Source: Arcuatula senhousia
Lineage: Eukaryota > Mollusca > Bivalvia > Mytilida > Mytilidae
Assembly: GCA_963971305.1 (NCBI GenBank)
Contig: OZ020308.1
Span: forward strand, 24,891,275-24,955,274
DNA length: 64,000 bases
Direction of reading: 5' to 3'
The position numbers and the translations under genes were made by a program. This document shows positions 57,101 to 61,920 of this stretch, piece after piece (the stretch's first letter is position 1; each line of letters starts with the position of its first letter). The notes under the pieces were generated by a model, which made no database searches, was not told the origin of the DNA, and saw only the letters and a list, made by a program, of their open reading frames with translations.

Positions 57101-58670
57101 TTCTACGACAAACTAACATCTCCACTCATTTGAGAGATAGAAATTCATATTTGTCTACGAGTGCACGGTGTCTACCGTAAAATGTTTGAGTGAAAACCGC
57201 AACCGTGGAGCAACATAATCATGTGTCAGCTACAATTTGCTATTTGCTAAAATATGTCTAAAATACAATACTAAAATGGGTATTCTAACTCATACAATAT
57301 TTTAATATCTTTTGATAAATTCATATATGAGGCACATAGAGTCCCACGAAGACATCTTGGTGATTTGTTTCGATTTAATTACCATACTTATTCACAAACG
57401 TATGAAATGGTTCTCTGCATGGCTCATACGAAAAATTACAGTTAAAAGGGGTTCAATTACTCGTTGCATTTGAAATACTAGCTTATATCTAAGCATGGCA
57501 AGCTTATAATATTCATTGGTTATTCATCTTCATTCAAATTTAAGAGAAAAACCACGTCGTGTATGGCATGTAAGGCGCTGTTATCAAAGATAACATTTCA
57601 TTAGTATTTGAAAATATTCTTGATATAACATACGCATTGTAGATTTAGGTTTTGTTGTTTGTGTTGATTTCGACTTTTATTTTGTTTAACAAATTTAAGA
57701 TTGTTCAATTAGCATTATGTCAATGCAAAGCATATATCTTGTGTTTTCCACAATAATTCTCGATAAAATTTTACTTGATCGGTGCACAAAATGAGCTGGA
57801 AGTATCAAAGTCAGAACAAGCAAATTATTATTACTTATTTTGTTATTTAAAGGGATGAATCTTACAAAGGCTGACATTTCTGTAATTTAAGATAAGACTT
57901 GCACTAAAGAATGAGCAAAGTTTTTTTTTTAATTTATATGTTAGATATGGGAAAACAAGCTATTGCATTTAAATAAACACCTGCAAATTATATATACATA
58001 TCATACTTTTATTTTAAATGCACCTTTAACAGATGGATGTTTTTCTTATTTTGCAGCGTTTCTTGTAAACATTTTTCTATTCAAATACTAATTACATGTA
58101 AGTTGCTTAAGTATCTCATTCTATTCTTCCAAACCTCATTTGAACTGCTGCTATGGACAATACCAAAATGCAATACAAGAACAGGTATAAAACAGTTTAT
58201 TTGCATTTTTAAAGGAGTAACCTCTCATCAACAGCATTTGAATCAAAACATTGGAAGGTAAAACAAACCAGATGTATTGAATGAAAAGTACTCATAGATA
58301 AACGGCTTGTACAGAGAAGCCAATCCATATCCGATATCGACCATGTGCAGTACAAGGAAAGAAACATATTGTTTAACTCAATTAACAATTTAACAATCGG
58401 GAAAACAATTCCTATGAACGTAATTTGCTTATAATCGAGGTATAGCGTGGAGTCTTTGATTAATTTTTACATAAAAGGGTATTTCTAACGTACCTGATTT
58501 ATGAACTCCAGCCCAGGGTGTTCCTGGTTAAACCATTCCATTGGATCCCCCTCTTGAGAGGATTGAAACACAACTCGATCAGAAAACTCCCCATTTCTAA
58601 GGTTCTGTCTAACAAAACCAGAAACAAAACAAAGAAGGTAACATAAGCACAACAATTTTTCACTAGACAT
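8859..58670 (-). CDS. Kexin-architecture furin-like proprotein convertase (17 coding exons, 1000 aa)
   Basis: Calcium-dependent serine endoprotease (S8B) predicted to cut secretory precursors after basic residues in the late secretory pathway or at the cell surface. The 17 exons join in phase to a 3003-nt CDS. Layout: signal peptide 1-20; prodomain ~25-113, ending RVPR; S8 domain ~114-430 with Asp154 (LDDG), His191 (HGT), oxyanion Asn292 (SGNG) and Ser363 (GTSYSTP); P domain ~435-570 (YLEHV, SPSGT, WTLEI, FGT); Thr-rich stalk 575-830; Ser/Thr linker 830-862; TM ~871-894; cytoplasmic tail 895-1000 with a YPNM (YxxΦ) sorting-type motif. The furin Cys-rich region is absent, which resembles yeast kexin. 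By recalled furin numbering, S1 Asp258 and Asp306 are kept, S2 Asp191 is Gly, and the free Cys198 and Cys305 are replaced. Orthology within the PCSK family is not resolved. Confidence 0.93.
9485..9905 (+). repeat. Dispersed repeat family G, longest copy
   Basis: It starts aaaacgaaggaatatgg and runs through gaatatgtgccagaaa, cacatattgaaatgatt and gcgtgtgaagcgctttt to catacaactgaagcacgg. Copies are at 33424-33612 (plus, partial) and 55885-56255 (minus). There is no coding potential. It lies in the last intron of the convertase gene. Confidence 0.7.
10475..10782. mobile_element. MITE-like foldback element with G/C-run inverted ends
   Basis: The left end (ttagggagcaaccatttg, atttttatggg, an 11-G run, ctatgg) is inverted at the right end (ccatag, C-run, cccataaaattcaaatggt, ctctccctta). 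The ~300-bp interior repeats 'cctgcctttttattt'. A related, more decayed element is at 25152-25388. No target duplication could be fixed. Confidence 0.6.
11103..11226 (-). CDS. Convertase coding exon 16: transmembrane helix
   Basis: Residues 862-903. It encodes ESDRILSYLGPMIGGG and then CVAGLMLIVAVILCVIC, a single hydrophobic helix (~871-894), stopped by the basic NKTKTPKPR. Acceptor tttttttcag, donor ccaag|gtaaga, phase 1 in and phase 2 out. Confidence 0.93.
12710..12805 (-). CDS. Convertase coding exon 15: Ser/Thr-rich linker
   Basis: Residues 830-862: TTVNQDTTVVITSANVPTT then SRPTTSAVPNVI. Acceptor gtaactgcag, donor attg|gtaagt, both phase 1. It continues the O-glycan-type stalk without the 12-residue register. 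Confidence 0.85.
13575..13760 (+). repeat. Retroelement 3' tail fragment
   Basis: cacctgagttcacctttgtt, acgacttgagtttgggttg and the T/G-rich run that follows match the tail family best seen at 22550-22745. A separate scrap at 13010-13050 (taccaggtttgacacgct) is from the same tail. Confidence 0.5.
13965..14375. repeat. 24-bp AT-rich minisatellite
   Basis: Tandem, slightly variable copies of a unit like agaaaagcaatataaaaaca plus acac, about 17 in number. The long Cys/Phe/Leu-rich open frames on the minus strand and the Asn/Lys-rich frame on the plus strand come from the repeat and are not genes. A few stray units recur at 14660-14700. Confidence 0.85.
15599..16690. mobile_element. Pearl-like element with six ~168-bp tandem units and ACGG run
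   Basis: The left flank is aaataaagaaagaatgtg, then a gtgtccatgggacac hairpin and atgcccccgctgg. Six tandem core units follow (caggaagtag at 15651, 15818, 15986, 16154, 16321, 16489), then a (GGAC)n run, then a right flank ending gtcgtcgcgggggcat. The ends give a short inverted repeat atgcccccgc/gcgggggcat. A tandem core of ~160 bp beside ACGG repeats matches the published pearl elements of bivalves, considered Helitron-related. The 168-bp unit keeps reading frame, so a repetitive minus-strand ORF is incidental. Confidence 0.75.
17357..17660 (-). repeat. Retroelement 3' tail fragment, minus orientation
   Basis: gggacattcgagtgccaaaa, cgcgaactcaagacgaaac and agcagttcctgcctgctat are the reverse complement of the tail family. 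It abuts, head to head, the plus-oriented RT relic at 17640-18060. Confidence 0.6.
17640..18060 (+). pseudogene. Decayed RT fragment
   Basis: Frameshifted remains of the domain that is clearer at 21915-22445: 'gagataaaggac'-like text, 'acgctactggcaaac...gactttaactttcaaatcgtc' (RDDFNFPIVNFP-type) and 'cggtcaac..ttaagcata' (SNIP..PAYG region). No continuous frame survives. Confidence 0.45.
18360..18777. mobile_element. Second, shorter copy of the pearl-like element
   Basis: Same left flank (aaataaagaaagaatgtg, gtgtccatgggacac, atgcccccgctgg), two core units, (GGAC/GTAC) run, and the same right flank ending gacatgtcgtcgcgggggcat as 15599-16690. It differs in unit number, as expected for this family. 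Confidence 0.75.
18940..19160 (+). repeat. Retroelement 3' tail fragment
   Basis: ggacatcatgagctcctaga, actatctctcagatgaaaac and tgctgaattgaccattacc match the region just before and after the stop of the RT ORF at 22380-22500. Confidence 0.55.
19309..20073 (-). CDS. Convertase coding exon 14: Thr-rich mucin-like stalk
   Basis: Residues 575-830, about 255 residues in a single phase-1 exon. After DLPTHTTQSDETTDSST it is a tandem array of about 19 twelve-residue units of type TTTMEQTTTESP (36 bp), with small changes (K/D/H/T for E, one unit shortened by a codon). Dense Thr/Ser/Pro implies O-glycosylation and an extended rod lifting the protease from the membrane. Hydrophobic open frames on the opposite strand (VVVGDSVVV repeats) are shadows. 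Confidence 0.94.
20640..21480 (+). repeat. Stacked retroelement fragments
   Basis: 20640-20990 matches bases 12-240. 20998-21360 is a copy of the RT-element tail (gaagacatcatgcactcata, agttcactttcgttacg). 21370-21480 is a second, separate piece of the same region (tctgaagaaatttttagg). Several insertions or rearrangements of one family have piled up in the intron between convertase exons 13 and 14. Confidence 0.5.
21480..21890 (+). repeat. Retroelement 3' tail plus R2 repeat
   Basis: gccgggtttgacacgctgaa through ttggtacctctgcttcttt is the tail. 21735-21885 is the R2 block (tcctggtttaac, aattcaggaccatag). The adjacency supports R2 being part of the same element. Confidence 0.5.
21915..22445 (+). 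pseudogene. Reverse-transcriptase C-terminal relic (Penelope-like type)
   Basis: Translation gives, with gaps and stops, TNCAPLPADLFLHSYEADF, then YEIKDTTDSRRAASYLNLF, KLYDKCDDFNCPIVNF, SNIPSAPAYGVNLLQLIRY and KKFYGRHQVLVYKYGISIS. In-frame stops follow EIDTL and RLIS, and the segment with the catalytic YIDD box is deleted. The '.GTNCAPL.ADLFL' to 'SNIP..PAYGV.ISQLIRYSRAC' run is a common mollusc RT ORF. Together with motifs in the 46-47 kb copy it looks Penelope-like. Confidence 0.65.
22480..22745 (+). repeat. Retroelement 3' tail, clearest copy
   Basis: It follows the RT relic: tatatcaagcaggaactgct, ccggagcacctgagttcact, gttgctgaatgtggttttg, then tccctttggtacacatttgc. It serves as reference for the tail copies elsewhere in the window. 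Convertase exon 13 lies about 100 bp beyond its end. Confidence 0.6.
22847..22903 (-). CDS. Convertase coding exon 13: 57-bp microexon closing the P domain
   Basis: Residues 556-575: VTFSSWKLKLFGTKEDSWP. 'W.L.L(Y/F)GT' is the last strand of every P domain, so this small exon is needed to complete the fold. The acceptor tgcccacag and donor ccag|gtagaa are both phase 1, so skipping it would keep the frame but break the domain. Confidence 0.92.
23095..23225 (+). repeat. Dispersed repeat family E
   Basis: caagacgacaagcagtgacc, tcatgttgaag and gtcgcgtacacttattctac recur in the same order at 27490-27640, 35505-35640 (both plus) and 54300-54460 (minus), with a fragment at 37100-37160. Each is about 130-150 bp. 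No gene content. Confidence 0.6.
23399..23703 (-). CDS. Convertase coding exon 12: P domain
   Basis: Residues 454-556. It encodes YLEHVQTEITFAWSALRG, VTEIVLVSPSGTRSQL, WTFMSVHFWHENPLGQWTLEI. These are the core strands of the Ca2+-stabilising P (Homo B) domain. The furin RGD tripeptide position reads RGV. Acceptor atattttag, donor acag|gtagag. Confidence 0.96.
24640..24751 (-). CDS. Convertase coding exon 11: S8/P-domain junction
   Basis: Residues 417-454. It encodes VSQVLGFGFIDASKIVNFATT then WQLVPSQMVCGWIDTN. 'GFGFIDA' and 'W..VP...C' mark the catalytic/P-domain border. The donor aacgt|gtacgt at 24639 leaves phase 2 and joins exon 12 in frame. A stronger-looking GT 16 bp on (tag|gtaggg) would include an in-frame TAG and the wrong phase, so it is not used. 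Confidence 0.88.
25152..25388. mobile_element. MITE-like element related to 10475-10782
   Basis: The left end ggggacggaccattgaacc is inverted at the right end (agtgaaatggctgatccc, preceded by a C run). The interior is T-rich. More diverged than the 10.5-kb copy. Confidence 0.4.
26021..26130 (-). CDS. Convertase coding exon 10
   Basis: Residues 380-417. It encodes (N)PNLTWRDVQHLIVLSS...NWTMNGANRE, the conserved 'NLTWRDMQHLVV' block at the end of the S8 domain. NLT and NWT are N-glycosylation sequons. Acceptor cttattag, donor gaag|gtatct. Confidence 0.96.
26205..26465 (+). repeat. Retroelement 3' tail fragment
   Basis: tatgcaggaactgctttctc, gactagagttcgcgttgtt and ccccatttggtacctctgc match the tail family; no RT portion is attached. 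Confidence 0.6.
27016..27119 (-). CDS. Convertase coding exon 9: catalytic Ser
   Basis: Residues 346-379 plus two bases. It encodes VTTTTNSGCKSTGIQ followed by GTSYSTPVIAGIIALVLEA. Ser363 in GTSxSxP is the nucleophile, and the Cys before it matches the furin disulfide Cys360. Acceptor ttttgtag, donor gcaaa|gtaaat. Confidence 0.97.
27490..27960 (+). repeat. Family E copy followed by the 'atgaacatgaaa' repeat
   Basis: 27490-27640 is family E (gcgagcagcgccttctggcc, gtgtacacttattccacatc). 27718-27960 carries gatacaatgaacatgaaat, aaattttgaagaaccac and tttacgtgcatgaaacg, shared with 43190-43390 and partly with 7213-7360. It fills the intron between convertase exons 8 and 9. Confidence 0.6.
28326..28529 (-). 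CDS. Convertase coding exon 8: oxyanion Asn
   Basis: Residues 278-345, phase 0 at both ends. It encodes GRNGKGAIYVWASGNGQ, where Asn292 forms the oxyanion hole, then CNGDGYVNSIYT (S1 Asp306 and S4 Tyr308 equivalents) and WYTEVCAA (disulfide Cys). Furin Cys305 is Gly here. Acceptor tgtcatag, donor ttg|gtgaga. Confidence 0.96.
29030..29370 (+). repeat. Degenerate 10-11-bp array (cgttttacta type)
   Basis: Many imperfect copies of words such as acgttttactacgttttac, aggtatg and ttttaccacg run with ~10-11-bp spacing. The short Arg/Leu/Val-rich open frame over it is a by-product. Confidence 0.65.
29566..29842 (+). mobile_element. tRNA-derived SINE with (CA)n tail
   Basis: The head looks like a tRNA, with an A-box-like ttgccgagtgatctaagg and a B-box ggtgttcgagtcc at 29643-29655. 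The body has ggtggtttcctctgggtact and cctcaaccattaaacgctga, and a (CA)n run closes it. The body resembles the central domain reported for bivalve and other invertebrate SINEs. It lacks a proper acceptor stem, so it is not a functional tRNA gene. Confidence 0.75.
31770..32400. repeat. Repeat with (GTAA)n and possible LINE-like remains
   Basis: A (gtaa)n run at 31771-31784 is followed by tatttatttaaagccgtc and gagctctgtagagctc (palindromic). Further on, aggaagagttatggcaggc and cttattgggcaaggagttcc look like decayed coding or 3'-end sequence. The family is not recognised. Confidence 0.35.
32497..33423. mobile_element. Pearl-like element with three ~330-bp units and ACGG run
   Basis: It begins atgtgtcccccgccgctgc. 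Three core units follow (ctatcagtgtg at 32621, 32953, 33280, spacing 332 and 327 bp), then gacggacggacggacgg and the end gcgttgcggtgggggacat. The short inverted ends atg..cccccgc and gcggtgggggacat parallel those of 15599-16690 without sharing core sequence. Confidence 0.65.
34278..34450 (-). CDS. Convertase coding exon 7: substrate-pocket segment
   Basis: Residues 220-277. It encodes GVRIL...SDGEEAQAL...VDIYVNSWGPTDGTGFEEPGP...GVTN. The SWGP.D motif keeps the S1 Asp (furin Asp258), and EEA keeps the S4 Glu (furin Glu236). Acceptor ttattccag, donor aat|gtaatt, which is a weaker donor. Confidence 0.93.
35505..35640 (+). repeat. Family E copy
   Basis: gcaagacggcaagcagcgac, gactgttggctgttttccat and ttccacatctaattatc. 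Intronic. The flanking 34.5-37.7 kb otherwise holds the hairpin at 36055-36127 and nothing gene-like. Confidence 0.55.
36055..36127. repeat. Perfect 16-bp inverted repeat (stem-loop)
   Basis: cacaggggcttggatt (36055-36070) is exactly reverse-complemented at 36112-36127, with a 41-base loop. It is GC-richer than its surroundings. It could be the core of a small foldback element or an RNA hairpin in the intron; no function is evident. Confidence 0.6.
37800..37888 (-). CDS. Convertase coding exon 6: catalytic His
   Basis: Residues 190-220. It begins (S)HGTQVSGIIAAEQDNSICISG. His191 is the catalytic base. The Val after HGTQ replaces the free Cys198 of furin, while the Cys of NSIC matches disulfide Cys211. 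Acceptor ctattgcag, donor atcg|gtaaga. Confidence 0.95.
38030..38400 (-). repeat. Retroelement tail plus R2 copy, minus orientation
   Basis: 38030-38160 (aaacagcacgac, gtcgtaataagagtgaattg) is a diverged tail; 38215-38400 is R2 (ctttgagaatcaatt, acacataccggagaaattga, tcctgacttggtacaggca). Confidence 0.45.
38854..38918 (-). CDS. Convertase coding exon 5
   Basis: Residues 169-189 plus two bases of codon 190. It encodes DSTRDRDIYGFDLDPNPPSGS, matching the D-rich segment before the active-site His. The furin residue three before the His (Asp191, S2 pocket) is Gly here. Acceptor tttttgcag, donor agcag|gtatgt. Confidence 0.9.
38945..39165 (-). repeat. Retroelement 3' tail fragment
   Basis: gcaaaggtgtaccacagggg, caacgcgaacttaagtcgaa and gtgctccggaagagtaagca are the reverse complement of the tail family. 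It ends where the Tigger-like relic begins. Confidence 0.6.
39160..40030 (+). pseudogene. Tigger/pogo-like transposase relic, 5' part
   Basis: The left end ctcggatataacgagcttgc is typical of Tigger/pogo terminal repeats. From about 39813 the frame MASSGSKKNSILLETKYELL...CETGNTPK is followed, after a frameshift near 39900, by KAARFAIPYNTLSAILKTEK. This is the CENP-B-type N-terminal helix-turn-helix that binds the element ends. A TAG follows soon after and the DDE domain and right end were not found. Dead copy in the intron between convertase exons 4 and 5. Confidence 0.65.
40430..40768. repeat. ~177-bp AT-rich tandem duplication
   Basis: Two adjacent units start attagtctgaactcggtatt (40430) and attagtttgaacacggtct (40607). 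Both contain aaaactctcttaatacata and cttagtctaaacagttcc. Diverged by perhaps 10-15% by eye. Confidence 0.65.
41811..45156. mobile_element. DNA transposon with CAC...GTG termini, ~45-bp TIRs and 5-bp target duplication
   Basis: The left end cacggtaggtcccgtgtccg (41811) is repeated inverted at the right (cggacacgggacctaccgtg, ending 45156), and the match continues about 45 bp to a ttttttc.agagg motif. Both sides are flanked by agtgt (41806-41810, 45157-45161). Subterminal copies of ccaggttttttcgagagg lie inside the left end (41870-41895, 42045-42062, 42075-42102) and inverted inside the right end (44703-44755, 45078-45115), like transposase binding sites. CACGGT-type ends with a 5-bp duplication are the Transib signature. 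No transposase is visible, so it is non-autonomous. Confidence 0.7.
43190..43600 (+). repeat. Repeat related to 27718-27960, nested in the CAC/GTG element
   Basis: gtaaattttgaagatcact, gaagaggtgggtagatgcgg and tttacgtgcatgaaccttgg parallel 27808-27935. The flank to 43600 (aagatgacaggtttctgaac, taacctattagcctactagg) looks like part of the same element. Confidence 0.5.
45986..46114 (-). CDS. Convertase coding exon 4: catalytic Asp
   Basis: Residues 126-168. It contains GYKGTGVLIAVLDDGVQ...HPDL; the first Asp of LDDG (Asp154) is the catalytic acid and the second matches the S2-pocket Asp154 of furin. Acceptor gattgcag, donor tac|gtaagt, phase 0. Confidence 0.95.
46300..47350 (-). pseudogene. 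Penelope-like reverse-transcriptase relic
   Basis: Read on the minus strand: IKTFDFSTLYTSIPHEQL near 47090-47170, then IPMGTNCAPLLAGLFLH near 46870, F.FR*IDDV near 46755 (the YxDD catalytic box with its Tyr codon now a stop), KRKDFNFPITNFPFLCSNIP, SAPAYGVFVSQLIRYSRGCG near 46480-46560, and the start of the tail (tttgagagatagaaat) at 46310. 'LYT.IP' and 'RYIDD' are conserved in Penelope-like RTs. Many frameshifts and stops; inactive. Sits between convertase exons 3 and 4. Confidence 0.7.
48650..48730 (-). CDS. Convertase coding exon 3: prodomain end and maturation site
   Basis: Residues 99-125. It carries the conserved WVEQQ, then TARIRVPR, then TTDPEWNNQWYL. By alignment to the family, autocatalytic removal of the prodomain should occur after Arg113 in RVPR, a minimal RxxR site rather than the usual RxKR. 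Acceptor cttttaag, donor ctg|gtacga, phase 0. Confidence 0.9.
49125..49440 (-). repeat. Retroelement tail joined to R2 block
   Basis: 49125-49215 (gcagaggtaccaatggggta, caaaagtccgaaagggca) is the tail end; 49225-49440 is R2 (aacttggagaatcaatctca, gacataccggaaaaattaaa, ccaggtttgtaggcgtgcc). Same order as at 38030-38400 and 21480-21890. Confidence 0.6.
50466..50582 (-). CDS. Convertase coding exon 2: prodomain
   Basis: Residues 60-98 (starts FTIAGKRYITARIR, ends DKLRRNKK). Acceptor ttcttttag, donor aag|gtatga, phase 0 at both ends. It corresponds to the basic stretch of furin-type prodomains that includes the secondary cleavage site; RHKER (residues 76-80) is a plausible internal site. Confidence 0.85.
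53043..53933. mobile_element. AAACC-rich foldback element with 21-bp inverted ends
   Basis: The left end tgggtccaaacctaacctgt is inverted at the right end (acaggttaggtttggaccca, ending 53932). The inside is dense in aaaccaaacc and ggtttggtttgct on both strands, so most of it can pair with itself. The AT-rich inserts at 53270-53430 and 53490-53610 look like two copies of one internal module (gagcatgcgcagatgattca at both). No clear target duplication. Relatives with changed words at 6005-6270 and 63050-63256. Confidence 0.65.
54300..54660 (-). repeat. Family E and R2 copies, minus orientation
   Basis: 54300-54460 (cgcgacacaacctacatt, ggaaaacagccagcagcctt, gaccagcggtcgctgctcgc) is family E; 54550-54660 (ttcctggcttaggacaggca, ggggttaaactagtt) is a diverged R2 end. 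Confidence 0.5.
55885..56255 (-). repeat. Family G copy
   Basis: Reverse complement of 9485-9905: ccccgtgcttcagttgtatg, gcgtgtctgagtaaggttaa, cttcacacgcagtgaac and gtctttctggcacatattcc. Confidence 0.7.
56830..57235 (-). repeat. Long retroelement 3' tail, minus orientation
   Basis: From gctaaagaggaaaagaggta through ggcattcgaatgtcaaaagt, gaacgcaagtcg-type text and gagagatagaaattcatat to ggagcaacataatcatgtg. It covers the full tail plus the last codons of the RT ORF (SISQM region). Intron 1 of the convertase gene. Confidence 0.65.
58494..58670 (-). CDS. Convertase coding exon 1: signal peptide and start of prodomain
   Basis: Residues 1-59. ATG at 58668-58670 is followed by MSSEKLLCLCYLLCFVSGFV, a typical signal peptide, then prodomain sequence (GDPMEWFNQEHPGLEFINQ) matching the 'A..IA.EHGF.NLGQ' region of convertases. 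The donor is cag|gtacgt at phase 0. A tract ttacttttag directly before the ATG looks like a splice acceptor, so a 5'-UTR exon probably lies upstream. An in-frame ATG at 58754 would add 28 residues but would put the signal peptide inside the protein. Confidence 0.85.
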
Positions 58671-61080
58671 AACTAAAAGTAACGAAATCACAAAGTCATC
58701 TAACGAAACAGATTTACTAGATACATTTTCTAATATATAGATGGCCAAGCCCACCCCGTTTCGCCTTTGTGATTCGGGTACATTTATTTTAAATCAGAAA
58801 TAACACGCTTTATTAGGTGTCTAAAATTTCATTTTAAATCTATAAAGTTCACTTAATATAATAGGTAAAGGTTCAACATCCTTCCTACTCTTTTTGACTT
58901 CGTAAAATTTCATGAGATTTTAACTTAGTCATGAGACCGTGACTTTATCATGTTAATCAAGTCTATTAAATTGGGATTACCTTTTCATCGGGAAAATTTA
59001 AATGTTCGCTTACATAAATTGAAAAAAAAAATTTCAAATGAATTCTAACACATCATTATTTTTATTTCTTTATGTTAAAGGGGAATATAAAAGTCCCCCC
59101 TTTATGTGGTTCTAGGTTCAATAATTTGACATTGACAACAAAAAACCATTAAGTAGTTAGTCCAAATAGTTCAAAACCGGAGCTGTGTTACCATTTTGAA
59201 TTCAAGTGTCATGTTAGTCACAAAACTATTCGCATGAGATCAAATGTCAAGTTTAAAAGACAATTTCATTCATAAATTTTATCATTCATTCACACCTTAA
59301 ACAGATAAGATCTACAGTCCACTCGACTAACTGTATATATACGTGGATTACTAAACTTGTAATTTCTAGTAAATATTGTGAAATGAAATTGGGTAAAAAA
59401 TGCTTAATATAATAACAAATGCTTTTCATTTATGAAATCACGATCACTGAATTTGTCATTTTATTTGTAAATGATTGAATGGAATTCATAATTCGTTTAA
59501 TTATAAATCAAATTGTTTGTATTATTAAAAAAAAACGGATCTGTACATCATTATTTTTTCATAATTTTATTATTTTTCACTTTGGTATTTTAAGACGTTT
59601 TGACTTTTTCATTTTTGACTTCTTACATGAGGTTCTTTATACTAAACAAATTGTAGATAAATCATCAAACGAATCACACTTCGATGATTTGCAAAATCAA
59701 GATATTTACTAGATAAAAATGTTTATTTCCATAGATTTAAACCACGCAATTTGAAAAGGTATATGCCCTATGCCCACTTAAAATGCACTTTTGGATGACT
59801 ATGTATTCTGTTTTCAACCTAAATTCATATCAATTCATGCGAAAAGTTATGGTATTAACAAATCAGCAACCTAAGCATTCATTGATACACTGTAATGGCC
59901 CGGTTTTTAAATGATCTTTATGATGATCAACCTTTGATTGTATGGCGTTAAATACATGAAGAAAGCTTACAACCAGCTCCCTACTGTTCAGATAAGGATC
60001 CGGTATAACCTAATGACAAAACAGATATGATTGCATATCACCGCCTTGATAAAAAATTGTCAATCATTATTAGTTTGCATTGTTTCTCGATGTTTATTTT
60101 TTGTAACAAGATATATGATTAAAACAATATGAACCAATTCACACCCATACGTTAAACGGAAGGGAAGTTCTATAACCGGAAGAATATGTTCGCATAGCTA
60201 GTTAACAGATATAATAATTATTTGAATGGATAAGGAAAGAAGAGGGGTTTTATTTCATGATTTACCAAATTTGTTAAAATCTCGCTTTATCTCACAAGTG
60301 CACGAGAGCACTAGCAAAATCTTGCAATACCTTCCTTTATCGTCAGATATAAACAGCATGTACCAGCGTAGTTAAATAGTAGATTATTGTTTTCTGAAAT
60401 ATGGATGTATCAATTGATATCGTGAACTAGATAAGAATGTTCTATAACTAAAACTGTAAAAGCAAAAAGTCAAAAAAAAAAAAAAAAGAAATGCTCAACA
60501 CCTTTAACGTGTATGTTGCATATCTTCTCGAACCAATTTCAAATCAAGTAAAGCATGATATAATTGCACAGACATTAAAATCAAGGCACAAAATATCACT
60601 TTTTAAGTTTGATGAACGCTACAAATATAAAATAGAGAATGCAAATTTGAAACGGATGACGGCCATTTTAAATCTAGATCATTTTCTGAGGTTCACTCTT
60701 TGGAAACGTTCGATTTTTTAACTTTATACACTACCTTGCCACACGAAAAACTAAAATGTCGCCTGAAAAAACTTCTCGAAAAAGCCTTTTATACATATTG
60801 TCGAAAAAAATAAAATTGTTTTATAAAAATAATTTACATGGCAAATACATCGAGGGATAACTTTTATAACGCCCTTAAATAAAAAAAAACAATTGTTTGA
60901 ATCAAGTCGTACTACTTTAATCCTCTTTCATCCATTCATTAAACATTACATAAATCACTTACTGACAAGGTAAGAAAAGATACTGTACAACTTGCGTCCT
61001 ATATTTGTAAAAATAAGCTGTTAACACAGAGACATGTCTCGCCTGTCGCAACTGGACACAGTATAAAATGAAGTAAAAAT
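58671..61080. other. Upstream region of the convertase gene; no further exon identified
   Basis: AT-rich, with no coding match on either strand. A short minus-strand segment at 59964-60003 between an ag and a gt reads VIPDPYLNSRELV, but its phase does not fit exon 1. The promoter and any 5'-UTR exon should lie here but cannot be placed. Poly-A runs occur at 60470-60488. Confidence 0.4.
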
Positions 61081-61089
61081 CCTCCTTAA

Positions 61090-61915
61090 ACTGATCTTAA
61101 CTGATGCTTAAGCAGCCGCATACCAAATATAAATGGTGAGCCATAATTGCTTTATATAAAACACTCATGACATAAGTAAAAAGTTAAAAAGTGTAAAATC
61201 TCAAAGTCTGTAGACTGTGACTGCAGGATCATACAGATAAAATACTTTTGAAATTGATCTGTACTGATGCTAATGCAAGTGCATACCCAATATCAATGAT
61301 GTACCATAACTACTTCATGTTAAACAGATGTAAGAAAAAAGGTTAACCTCGACCAAATCGGTGTAAAATTTCAAAGTCAGTAAACCGTGACTGAGAAGCA
61401 TACAGATGAAATGCTTTAGAAATTGATATGTACTAATGCTAATGCAAGTGCATACCCAATATCAATGGTGAACCATAACTGCTTCATGTTAAACAGACTT
61501 AAGAAAAAAGGTTAACTTCGGCCAAATCAGTGTAAAATTTCAAAGTCAGTAGACCGTGACTGAAGGAGCATACAGGTGAAATCCTTTTAAAACTGATCTG
61601 TACTGATACTGATGCAACTGCATACCAAATATCAATGGTGTAACATAACTGCTTCATGTTAAACAGACTTAAGAAAAAAGGTTAACCTCGGCCAAATCAG
61701 TGTAAAATTTCAAAGTCAGTAGACCGTGACTGCAGGAGCATACAGGTGAAATCCTTTAAAACTGATCTGTACTGATACTGATGCAACTGCATACCAAATA
61801 TCAATGGTGTAACATAACTAGTTCACACAAAACAGACTTAAGCATAAACTTTAACCAATTGTGGACGCCGCCGCCGCCGCCGTCGCCGCCGTCGCCGTAA
61901 TCACCATACCTAAGT
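61090..61915. mobile_element. Tandem element with five ~169-bp units and CGCCGC run
   Basis: Units contain gcataccaaatatcaatgg, ataactgcttcatgttaaac and tttcaaagtcagtagaccg; the 'taccaaatat' words fall at 61121, 61284, 61453, 61623 and 61792. A (CGCCGC/CGTCGC)n run at 61866-61897 follows. Same plan as the pearl-like elements: tandem core of ~165-170 bp beside a GC-rich microsatellite. One stray unit lies at 31715-31760. Confidence 0.7.
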
Positions 61916-61920
61916 CTCGC

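Noticed and set aside
59964..60003. Possible upstream convertase exon (VIPDPYLNSRELV)
   Set aside because: It has an ag before and a gt after, but its phase does not join exon 1, and exon 1 already has an ATG with a signal peptide.
60491..60721. 76-residue plus-strand ORF
   Set aside because: Follows a poly-A run, has no recognisable motif and no supporting splice sites; chance is likely at this AT content.
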